Assembly: GCF_006265115.1 (NCBI RefSeq)
Contig: NZ_SMDR01000001.1
Coordinates: forward strand, 1,612,001 to 1,676,000
From: Arenimonas terrae
GTDB taxonomy: Bacteria > Pseudomonadota > Gammaproteobacteria > Xanthomonadales > Xanthomonadaceae
Reading direction: 5' to 3'
DNA: 64,000 bases
Below the pieces are notes generated by a model that was given only the letters and a program-made list of their open reading frames with translations, searched no databases and had not been told where the DNA came from. Below, piece by piece: positions 51,776 through 59,869 of the stretch; position 1 is the stretch's first letter; the number at the start of each line of letters is the position of its first letter. Made by a program: the position numbers and the translations under genes.

Positions 51776-53924
51776 CGCTGGGCTCCTCCGGCAGCGGGCT
51801 GGCATCGAGCAGGCGTTTGACGGCGGGCACGTCGAAGGCCTCGACCGCCGCGTGCAGGCGCGCGGCGTGCGCTTCCAGCGCCGGCCAGCGCAACGCTTCG
51901 GCCAGGGCCTGCAGGCGGTCGGCGTAGTGGCCGACCTCGCGCATGCGCAGGCTGGCGCGCAGGCGCTGGCGGGCGTCGCCGGCGAGCTGGCGCAGTTCGG
52001 CCATCGCCTCGGCATCGTCGCGGCCCGGCCCCGGTTCGTCCCGGGCCACCGGGGCCTCGCCGGCGTCGGGTGCGGCGTCCTCGGGCGACGGCGGAAAATG
52101 CGCGGCCAGGGCCTCGAACAGGTCCACCTTCGAATAGGGCTTGCGCACGTAGCCGTCGAAACGCTGCCGCAGCCAGTGCTCGTCCTCGCTCATGCTCGAC
52201 GCAGTCACGGCGATGACAGGCAAGTTGGCGCTGAGCGGATCGGACTTGATCCGCAGCAGCGCCTGTTCGCCCGACAGGCGCGGCATGCGCAGGTCCATCA
52301 GCACCACGTCCGGACGCTGTTCGCGGATGTCGGCCAGGGCGGCGATGCCGTCGTCGGCCTGCCGCACCGTGTGGTGGGTGTCGCGCAGGTAGGCCAGGGC
52401 CAGGTCGCGGTTCCAGGCCACGTCATCCACCACCAGCAGCTTCAGCGGGGGCAGGCGGTTGAAGTCCACGCTGGGTCCGGTGCTGGGCTGCACGCTCACG
52501 GGCGCATCGGTCAACGCCCGGTCGGGGATCTCCAGGGTGAACGACGAGCCCTCGCCCAGCGTGCTGTGCGCGCGCAGCGTGCCGCCCATCAGGTCGGCGA
52601 GCCGGCGCGCGATGCTCAGGCCCAGGCCGGTGCCTTCGCGGCTCTTGCCGTCCACGCTGTCGCCCTGCTCGAACGGTTCGAAGATCAGGCCCAGCTGGTG
52701 CGCGGCGATGCCGGTGCCGCTGTCGGCCACCTCCACGCGCAGGTCGCAGCGGCCGTCGCGTTTGCACGGAACACAGCTGACGCGGACGATCACCCCGCCC
52801 TGCTCGGTGTACTTGACGGCGTTGCTGACCAGGTTGATCAGCACCTGGCGCAACCGCACCGGATCGACCAGCAGCGGCAGCCCGGCCTGGCCGGTGAACT
52901 CCGCGGCGAGGCTGATGCCCTTGTCGGCGGCGGCCTGCCTGAACATCGTCAGCACCTGGTCGACCACCTCGTGCAAGTCGGTCGGCTCCTCGCGCAGCTC
53001 GAGCTTGCCGGCCTCCATCTTCGACAGGTCCAGCACATCGTTGATCAGCGACAGCAGGGCCTGGCCGCTCTTGCGGATCGAGGCGACGTAGTCGGCCTGC
53101 ACCGGGTCGGTGGTGCGCTCGGCCAGCAGGTTGGTGAAACCGAAGATCGCGTTCATCGGGGTGCGGATCTCGTGGCTCATGCTGGCCAGGAACACCGACT
53201 TTTCCTGGCTGGTGCGGCGGGCCTGCTCGGCCTGCACCGCGGCGCGGAACGCCTCGGCCGCCTGCGCCTGCATGCGCCGCGTCGCCGAAAACCCGAACAG
53301 GCCGGCGACCAGGGCCAGGGCGTTGGCGACCAGCACCGTCGCCCAGTTCTGCCGGATCATCTGGTTGCGCTCTTCGTTGCGCAGCTCCAGCAGTTCGCCC
53401 TCCATGCGGATCATCTGTTCGATCAGCACCCGCATCTCGGCGCCCATCCGGGCGCCGACACCCTCGTTGAGCCGCTGCCTCACCGCCTGCGCCGCCGCGC
53501 CGCTGCCGCGGTTGGCCTGCAGCTGCAGCGCCTGCGTGGTGGCGGCGTACTGCAGCCGGCGCGTGTGCAGCTGGCGCAGCGCCTCGAGGTTGTTGGCCTG
53601 GGAGGGGTTGTCGCGCACCAGCTGCTGCAGCTGGTCCAGCGCCTCGTCCATCGCCAGCACCGTGCGCCGGTATTCGAGCAGGAAAGGTTCGCCGCCGGTG
53701 ATGGCGAAACGCAGGCCGTGCGATTCGCTGTCGCCCATCAGGCCCCAGAAACTGCTGATTTCCTGCAGCACGCGCTGGGTGTGGCTGGCCAACTCCACCG
53801 AAGCCTGCATCTGGTTGGTGGCGCGCAGCGACAGCAGCGAAGTGCCCATGACCACCATGACCGCAAACAGCAGCAGGCCGTTGTAGACGCGGTAGCGGAA
53901 GGTTGCTGGCGGGCGGTGTGGCAT
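51768..53924 (-). CDS. Hybrid sensor histidine kinase with CHASE3-like sensor and receiver (718 aa)
   Basis: A membrane phosphorelay kinase. Two transmembrane helices (YRVYNGLLLFAVMVVMGTSL and VLVANALALVAGLFGF) flank a CHASE3-like periplasmic helical domain. HisKA contains FLASMSHEIRTPMNAIFGFT; HATPase contains INLVSNAVKYTEQGG, EVADSGTGIAAHQLG and GTGLGLSIARRLAD; the receiver has LKLLVVDDVAWNRDLA and VVLMDLRMPRLSG. The helical C-terminus resembles a phosphotransfer domain without the conserved His. It starts at an ATG followed by HRPPATFR and its stop overlaps the next kinase by 8 bases. Signal unknown. Confidence 0.9.
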   Translation of the reverse strand: MPHRPPATFRYRVYNGLLLFAVMVVMGTSLLSLRATNQMQASVELASHTQRVLQEISSFWGLMGDSESHGLRFAITGGEPFLLEYRRTVLAMDEALDQLQQLVRDNPSQANNLEALRQLHTRRLQYAATTQALQLQANRGSGAAAQAVRQRLNEGVGARMGAEMRVLIEQMIRMEGELLELRNEERNQMIRQNWATVLVANALALVAGLFGFSATRRMQAQAAEAFRAAVQAEQARRTSQEKSVFLASMSHEIRTPMNAIFGFTNLLAERTTDPVQADYVASIRKSGQALLSLINDVLDLSKMEAGKLELREEPTDLHEVVDQVLTMFRQAAADKGISLAAEFTGQAGLPLLVDPVRLRQVLINLVSNAVKYTEQGGVIVRVSCVPCKRDGRCDLRVEVADSGTGIAAHQLGLIFEPFEQGDSVDGKSREGTGLGLSIARRLADLMGGTLRAHSTLGEGSSFTLEIPDRALTDAPVSVQPSTGPSVDFNRLPPLKLLVVDDVAWNRDLALAYLRDTHHTVRQADDGIAALADIREQRPDVVLMDLRMPRLSGEQALLRIKSDPLSANLPVIAVTASSMSEDEHWLRQRFDGYVRKPYSKVDLFEALAAHFPPSPEDAAPDAGEAPVARDEPGPGRDDAEAMAELRQLAGDARQRLRASLRMREVGHYADRLQALAEALRWPALEAHAARLHAAVEAFDVPAVKRLLDASPLPEEPSDD

Positions 53925-53972
53925 GGCGTCCCCTGTTCCCCTGTGGTGTCGCGTGGTCCCGCGTCGCGGGGG

Positions 53973-54521
53973 TCAGGTGTTCATCAGCCAGATCGTGCCG
54001 TTGAGCACGAGCGCGAAACTGACCCAGAGCACCTGCGGCAGCAGCAGGTAACCCGCCAGCGGCCGGAGCCGGCCGAAGCGCAGCGTCATCGCCAGCAGCG
54101 CCAGCCAGACCAGGCAGATGTCGAGGAAGGCCAACCCCGGCTGCTGCAGCCCGAAGAACAGCGGCGTCCACGCCAGGTTGAGCGCCGCATGCACGGCGAA
54201 GGCGAGCCAGGCGCCGCGGCGCTCGGCGGGGGTGCCCGCGGGTTCGCGCCAGACCAGCCAGGCACTGGTGCCCATGAGCGCGTAAAGCGTGGTCCAGACC
54301 GGGCCGAACAGCCACGACGGCGGATTCCAGCTCGGCTTCGCCAGCCCGGCGAACCAGGCGCCGGGTGAAAACAGCACGCCCACCAGCGAACCGGCCGCGA
54401 CCACGGCCAGCACCCACAGCAGCCAGGTGGCGATGGCCCGGGCATCCAGCGGTGGCCGTTGCACGGTGGCGTGGGACGGACGGGTGTTCGCGGACTGGGG
54501 GGCGGGGGCCTTGGCGTGCAC
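53973..54521 (-). CDS. TspO/MBR-family membrane protein (182 aa)
   Basis: A five-helix membrane protein of the TspO/peripheral benzodiazepine receptor family, which bind porphyrins and related ligands. WFAGLAKPSWNPPSWLFGPV is the family signature; NLAWTPLFFGLQQPGLAF and later helices follow. GTG at 54521 with GGAGG 8 bases upstream is the start; the GTG 36 bases further up would overlap the preceding stop. It is downstream of the AlgB-like regulator gene, 32 bases apart on the same strand, so an operon is likely. Confidence 0.88.
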   Translation of the reverse strand: MHAKAPAPQSANTRPSHATVQRPPLDARAIATWLLWVLAVVAAGSLVGVLFSPGAWFAGLAKPSWNPPSWLFGPVWTTLYALMGTSAWLVWREPAGTPAERRGAWLAFAVHAALNLAWTPLFFGLQQPGLAFLDICLVWLALLAMTLRFGRLRPLAGYLLLPQVLWVSFALVLNGTIWLMNT

Positions 54522-54553
54522 GTGCGGATCCTCCGTATTGGTTCCGCGCACGC

Positions 54554-55918
<1,365 letters not shown>

Positions 55919-56131
55919 AGGGCGCTCCGGGTCTGGAGGAACGTCAGCAAGACACATGCCAGTCGCCGGACCCCTGTCGATCCGGCGTTTCCGCGATCAC
56001 CCGGGCCAGGCGCCATGCACTTTGCAGTCCCGGATGTTACGAAACCGTGCATTACGCACGAGCCTGCCGGTCCGCGGCCCGCGCAAGGGATGGTCAGGCG
56101 AGCCGGCCCGGCGCCGGCCGCGCACCCCGGA

Positions 56132-56371
56132 TCAGCAGGCGCCCTTGTCCCAGGCCTTCACCCGGGCGGGCCGGCGGTCGGCGGTCTTGCGGCGGTCGGC
56201 CTGGTAGCGGACCTTGTCGCGACGGTCCTCGCCCTTGCGGCGGTCGCCGCCGTCGCGGGTATTGGCGGTGAATTTGGCGCGGCCCGTGGTGGGGGCCGGC
56301 GCGCTTTCGCCCTCCAGCGGCTCCAGGGCGAGCTGGTCGAAGGGGATGTCGGGCAGCTTCACGTGCGACAT
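56132..56371 (-). CDS. Small Asp-Arg-Arg-rich protein (79 aa)
   Basis: Unrecognised. It starts MSHVKLPDIPFDQLALEPLE, then has a basic segment with repeated DRR triads (GDRRKGEDRRDKVRYQADRR, then TADRR). The ATG at 56371 has GGAG 5 bases upstream. The upstream extension of the frame is not coding-like. Such DRRxxxxxDRR patterns occur in small Xanthomonadales proteins of unknown role. It lies divergent to the BlaI-type regulator gene. Confidence 0.65.
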   Translation of the reverse strand: MSHVKLPDIPFDQLALEPLEGESAPAPTTGRAKFTANTRDGGDRRKGEDRRDKVRYQADRRKTADRRPARVKAWDKGAC

Positions 56372-56443
56372 GCGGGCTCCGGGTGCGGCGGGGGACGTTT
56401 TCCACCAACGCAGTGCGGCGCCGGGATGTGCCATCAGTCATAG

Positions 56444-56466
56444 ACAGTTTGTTCTAGACAAACTGT
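56444..56466. promoter_or_regulatory. Palindromic operator for the BlaI-type regulator
   Basis: Nine-bp arms ACAGTTTGT/ACAAACTGT with a TCTAG spacer, centred about 55 bases upstream of the regulator ATG. Two further TCTAG motifs (56467-56471, 56476-56480) follow. Positions fit autorepression as in mecI/blaI operons. Confidence 0.65.
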
Positions 56467-56508
56467 TCTAGTGGGTCTAGGCTGCCCTCCGTCGCCCTCG
56501 CGCATCGG

Positions 56509-56898
56509 ATGGACATGGCCCGCAAACCCGCCCCGCCCAAGCCCACCCCGGCCGAACTCGACCTGCTGCGCGTGCTGTGGCCGCTGGGTGCCGCCACCGC
56601 CAAGCAGGTGCACGAAGTCGCGCAGCGCGACCGCCCGGAGCTGGCCTACGCCACCGTGCTGCGGCTGCTGCAGATCATGCACGGCAAGGGCCTGCTGGTC
56701 CGCGACGAAAGCGAACGCTCGCACGTCTATGCGCCGGCGCACGCACAGGAATCGCTGCGCACCAGCCTGCTCAAGGACCTGATCCACAAGGCCTACTCGG
56801 GCTCCGGCAAGGAGCTCGTGATGGCGGCCCTGCGCGGCCACGTCAGCCAGGAAGAAAAGGACGAAATCCGCAGGCTGCTGCAGGAGGACGGAGAATGA
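56509..56898 (+). CDS. BlaI/MecI/CopY-family transcriptional repressor (129 aa)
   Basis: A winged-helix repressor cleaved or inactivated by a partner BlaR1-type protease. It starts MDMARKPAPPKPTPAELDLL and has the winged-helix sequence QVHEVAQRDRPELAYATVLR and LLQIMHGKGLLVRDESERSH. An internal ATG at 56515 is an alternative start. Its stop overlaps the next gene's ATG (ATGA). Operator directly upstream. Confidence 0.92.
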   Translation: MDMARKPAPPKPTPAELDLLRVLWPLGAATAKQVHEVAQRDRPELAYATVLRLLQIMHGKGLLVRDESERSHVYAPAHAQESLRTSLLKDLIHKAYSGSGKELVMAALRGHVSQEEKDEIRRLLQEDGE

Positions 56899-58652
56899 TC
56901 ACCGCATCGGGACTCACCGCCGCGCTCGGCTGGGCGCTGCTGCACTTCCTCTGGCAGGGCCTGCTGGTCGGCCTGGCCGCCGGCCTGGTGCTGGCGCTGC
57001 TGGGCAATGCGCGGCCGCAGCTGCGATATGCGGTGGCCTGCGCGGCGCTGGCCCTGTGCCTGCTGCTGCCGGCGGCGACGACGCTGCGCGGGGCGACGAT
57101 GGCCGATGCACCCTCGCGCGTGGCCACGCCGGCCGACGGCGAGGTTTCCTTCGCCGCCGGCGTGGTCGAGGGCCTGCGCCAGCCCCTGATCGACACCACG
57201 CGCGAATGGCGCGGACAGCTGCAGCCCTGGCTGCCGGGCATCGTCGCGCTGTGGTCGCTGGGCACCGGGCTGTTCTCGCTGCGCATGGCCCTGGGCCTGG
57301 CCTGGGTGGCGCGCGCCGCCCGCCCCGGACACGGCCGCACGCACGCCTACTGGCAGGCGCAGCTCGATGCGCTGTCCGAACGCATGGCCCTGCCGCGGCG
57401 CGTGCTGCTGCGCGTGGTCGACGACCTCGACGGCCCGGTGGCCGCGCGCATCTGGCGGCCGGTGGTGATCGTGCCCGCGGCGCTGATCGCCCGCCTGCCT
57501 GCCGACCTGCTCGAAGCCCTGCTCGCCCACGAACTGGCGCACGTGCGCCGCCACGATTACCTGGTGAACCTGGTGCAGAGCGCGGTCGAAGCCCTGCTGT
57601 TCTACCACCCGGTGGTGTGGTGGCTGTCGCGCCGCATCCGCATCGAACGCGAGCAGATCGCCGACGACATCGCCGCCCAGGCCCTGGGCGAGCCGCGCCG
57701 GCTGGCGATCGCGCTCAACGAACTGGCGCAGTTCCGCGCCCCCGACCCGCACCTGGCCCCGGCCGCCCAAGGAGGTTTGCTCATGTCCCGCATCCAACGC
57801 CTCGTCCGCCCGCGCAGGCAGTCCCTTAGCTGGAAACTCGCCCTGCCCATCCTGGGCCTCAGCGCCGCCTGCATGACCGCCTTCGCGCAGGGCCATGTCG
57901 CCGGCATCGTCGCCAAGGACGAGGAGCCGGCGCGCATCTCGGTGCGCGCGGGCCAGGACACCCACTACGCCGTGGTCGGCGACAAGGGCGACGATTCGAT
58001 CAAGTTCACCGGCCACTACGACCAGCTCGAGGACATCACCCGGCTGCGCCGCGAGCTCGGCGACAACTTCATCTGGTTCCGCCGCGACGGCCGCGACTAC
58101 GTGATCCGCGACCCGGCGCTGGTGCGCCAGGCGCGCCAGGCCTGGCAGCCGACCGAACCTGTCGGCAACCGGATGGGCGCCCTGGGCGACCAGATGGAAG
58201 TCCACGGCGAGAAGATGGAAGCGATCGGCGCGCGCATGGAGCGCCAGACCGCGGGCAGCGAGCCGATCAGCACCGAGATGGAAAAGCTGGGCGAACAGAT
58301 GGGCGCGCTCGGCGAGCGCATGGAGCCGCTGACCCGGGCCATGCTCCGCACCGACGACGACGCGGAGCGCGACCGCCTGCACGCGGAGATCGACAGCGTG
58401 AGCGCGCAGATGGAGACGCTGGGCCGGCGCATGGAAACGCTGGGCGCGCAGCTTGAGGCCGTGCACGCGCCGATGGACGCCCTGGGCAAGGAAATGGAGC
58501 TCGCCGGCAAGCCGATGGAAGACCTGGGCGCGCAGATGGAAGCGCTGGGCAAGCAGATGGAAGTGCTGAGCGACGCCGCCAACCGCGAGACGCTGAGCCT
58601 GATCGACCAGGCGCTTCGCGACGGCAAGGCCGAGCGCATCGAGCGGCTCTGA
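56895..58652 (+). CDS. BlaR1-like M56 metallopeptidase with methionine-rich heptad C-terminus (585 aa)
   Basis: A membrane-bound M56 protease that would cleave the BlaI-type repressor on sensing a signal. Four or more transmembrane helices occur (LTAALGWALLHFLWQGLLVG, LPGIVALWSLGTGLFSL, LALPILGLSAACMTAFAQ). The zinc motif is HELAH at about 212-216. There is no penicillin-binding domain. Instead the extracytoplasmic C-terminus (about 420-580) is a series of heptads of the MEALGxQ type (GALGDQMEVHGEKMEAIGAR, TLGRRMETLGAQLEAVHAPM), probably a coiled coil. Signal unknown. A strong terminator follows. Confidence 0.88.
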   Translation: MITASGLTAALGWALLHFLWQGLLVGLAAGLVLALLGNARPQLRYAVACAALALCLLLPAATTLRGATMADAPSRVATPADGEVSFAAGVVEGLRQPLIDTTREWRGQLQPWLPGIVALWSLGTGLFSLRMALGLAWVARAARPGHGRTHAYWQAQLDALSERMALPRRVLLRVVDDLDGPVAARIWRPVVIVPAALIARLPADLLEALLAHELAHVRRHDYLVNLVQSAVEALLFYHPVVWWLSRRIRIEREQIADDIAAQALGEPRRLAIALNELAQFRAPDPHLAPAAQGGLLMSRIQRLVRPRRQSLSWKLALPILGLSAACMTAFAQGHVAGIVAKDEEPARISVRAGQDTHYAVVGDKGDDSIKFTGHYDQLEDITRLRRELGDNFIWFRRDGRDYVIRDPALVRQARQAWQPTEPVGNRMGALGDQMEVHGEKMEAIGARMERQTAGSEPISTEMEKLGEQMGALGERMEPLTRAMLRTDDDAERDRLHAEIDSVSAQMETLGRRMETLGAQLEAVHAPMDALGKEMELAGKPMEDLGAQMEALGKQMEVLSDAANRETLSLIDQALRDGKAERIERL

Positions 58653-58672
58653 GTCCGTCCGCGCGTTCCCCG

Positions 58673-58704
58673 ACGGGGCGGCCTGGCCGCCCCGTTTCTT
58701 TTTC
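58673..58704 (+). terminator. Intrinsic terminator of the BlaI-BlaR1-type operon
   Basis: Ten-bp stem ACGGGGCGGC/GCCGCCCCGT (58673-58682 with 58686-58695) followed by TTTCTTTTT. Confidence 0.88.
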
Positions 58705-58776
58705 TCCGTCCGTCCGCAGTTGCACCACCGCCCGTCGCGCGCGCCCGGCATCGCGGAGTATTTTTTTCGAAACCTA

Positions 58777-58804
58777 TTGACAGCGCTTCGCAAAGGCGTA
58801 TCGT
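58777..58804 (+). promoter_or_regulatory. Sigma-70-type promoter before the 39-aa ORF
   Basis: Perfect -35 TTGACA (58777-58782), 16-base spacer, -10 TATCGT (58799-58804). This is the best vegetative promoter in the window and drives the small ORF and possibly the following RNA region. Confidence 0.7.
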
Positions 58805-58848
58805 GCGCAACCTTCGCCACTGACGGCGAAGATAAAACAGAACACACC

Positions 58849-58968
58849 ATGACCCTCCGCATACCGCACATCGCCGACCTGCGACTTCCGAAGCCCGAAA
58901 ACTTCGGCGCGGACGCGTGCGCCCCGGCGAATTATCGCCGGGCACTGGACGGCGTCATTCCAGACTGA
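58849..58968 (+). CDS. Small protein in its own transcription unit (39 aa)
   Basis: Unknown. The 39-residue product starts MTLRIPHIADLRLPKPENFG and ends VIPD. It has a sigma-70-type promoter about 45 bases upstream and two hairpins after the stop, one of which is a terminator. No clear ribosome-binding site is seen, only AACACACC before the ATG. It may be a small protein or a leader of the tRNA-like/slipin/RtcB region. Confidence 0.5.
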   Translation: MTLRIPHIADLRLPKPENFGADACAPANYRRALDGVIPD

Positions 58969-59013
58969 TTTCCGCGCACGGGAGATCGGTCACCCCGATC
59001 TCCCGAGGCCTCG

Positions 59014-59052
59014 CGAACGCCCTCGGGTTCCGCCCCGGGGGCGTTTTGTTTT
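59014..59052 (+). terminator. Terminator after the small ORF
   Basis: AACGCCC/GGGCGTT outer stem (59016-59022 with 59039-59045) followed by TTTTGTTTT. A perfect hairpin GGGAGATCGG/CCGATCTCCC precedes it at about 58980-59004. Confidence 0.7.
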
Positions 59053-59364
59053 GGGCGTTCGCACAGGAAACGAATCGGCGATTCCCTTCCCGCCACGAAG
59101 CACCCGGACCGGCGGTCCGAGGTAACGGCGAGATCCGCAAGACGGCGCTGGCAGCGCTGTGCCTGGGTGCTTCGGCACGGGCGGAGACGGAAGGAAAACG
59201 CGAACAGATCGGATCGAAGGATCCGGACGATTTGCCGCCGGGCGACCGGCGGCAAAAACGAAGCGGGAACATCGGACGTCGAAGCGGATCGGGCTCAAAC
59301 CCCCGACCGGAACGCGCGGCTCTGCCGTGGCGTTTGCCTCGACCTCGCGCGCCCGCTTCGTCAA

Positions 59365-59431
59365 GGCGATTGCTCACTGGAGAGAGCAGCGGGAAACCGC
59401 ATGAGGCCGGTTCGATTCCGACTCGCCACCA
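59365..59431 (+). ncRNA. tRNA-like RNA 1, with D and T arms and encoded CCA but no anticodon arm
   Basis: A 67-nt element reading as a cloverleaf. A 5-bp acceptor stem GGCGA/TCGCC ends in ACCA. The D-arm is GCTC with loop ACTGGAGA and GAGC. The T-arm is GCCGG, TTCGATT, CCGAC with one C-A mismatch. In place of the anticodon arm is a short hairpin GCGG-GAAA-CCGC with a GNRA tetraloop. It lacks an anticodon, so it cannot decode. It directly abuts a second tRNA-like element upstream of slipin and rtcB. Confidence 0.6.
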
Positions 59432-59500
59432 CTGGATAGCTCAGTCGGGTAGAGCACAGCGCGTTAAACGCTGGTGTCGCGGGTTCGATTCCCGCTCCAC
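59432..59500 (+). ncRNA. tRNA-like RNA 2, with anticodon-type loop CGTTAAA
   Basis: A 69-nt element with D-arm (GCTC, AGTCGGGTA, GAGC), anticodon arm CAGCG-CGTTAAA-CGCTG, variable GTGTC and T-arm GCGGG-TTCGATT-CCCGC. The D and T arms match normal tRNAs. The acceptor stem pairs only CTGGA/TCCAC (4 of 5) with no CCA. Position 33 is G where U is nearly universal, so it is unlikely to be a functional decoder. The GUUAA in the loop recalls tRNA-Asn. It follows tRNA-like element 1 with no spacer. A decayed tRNA is the alternative. Confidence 0.55.
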
Positions 59501-59869
59501 ATCTGCTTGTAAAGGCAGCTGGTGATGCAACACCGGGCGCAAGCCCAAGGGACACGCCCCGCGCGTGCCGTCGCAACGGCCAGCCCATCGGCCGGCGCAA
59601 CGTCACGCACGCCGCCCGCACCGGGCGGCCGCCTTCGCCAGGCGCCGGGACGCGCGGAACGCCACGCACGCGGGCCAGGACGGCCAGCGCGCGTGGCGCA
59701 AAGCGCCGACCGCCGCCACGCGCACGCGGCCGACTCCGTGCGGGTCCGGCGCAGGGGCGTGCCCACTTTTTCCGGAGCGACCGCTCCGAACACGACGCGC
59801 GCGGACGACCCGCCGCCGCGGCGCGAACCGATAACCGGGTCGAACCATCAACGAATCAAGGAGGACGCG

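Larger units (their letters stand above)
58969..59869. other. 0.9-kb structured region between the small ORF and slipin
   Basis: No credible protein gene is present; the long frames are GC-skew artefacts. The region holds the terminator, a long-range stem (59096-59105 with 59165-59174), an 11-bp stem with GCGA tetraloop (59231-59256), two tRNA-like elements (59365-59500), a tRNA-anticodon-like hairpin (59503-59518) and further stems at 59689-59723 and 59773-59788. This points to one or more non-coding RNAs. Confidence 0.6.

Noticed and set aside
56132-56434. Extended version of the DRR protein starting at 56434
   Set aside because: GGAG precedes the ATG at 56371; the upstream extension runs towards the operator and is not coding-like.
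59149-59164. Sigma-54 promoter before slipin-rtcB (TGGCAG then GTGC)
   Set aside because: The spacing between the GG and GC elements is one base short of the required distance, and no RtcR-type activator is encoded nearby.
58990-59364. Minus-strand ORF of 124 codons
   Set aside because: It lies across the structured RNA region, has no ribosome-binding site and has unusual amino-acid composition.
59432-59500. Ordinary tRNA-Asn or suppressor tRNA gene
   Set aside because: Position 33 is G, the acceptor stem pairs only four bases and CCA is absent, so a standard decoding tRNA is not supported.
59522-59869. N-terminal extension of slipin by 116 codons
   Set aside because: The extension is Arg/Pro/Ala noise with strong hairpins, and the internal ATG at 59870 has a perfect AAGGAGG.
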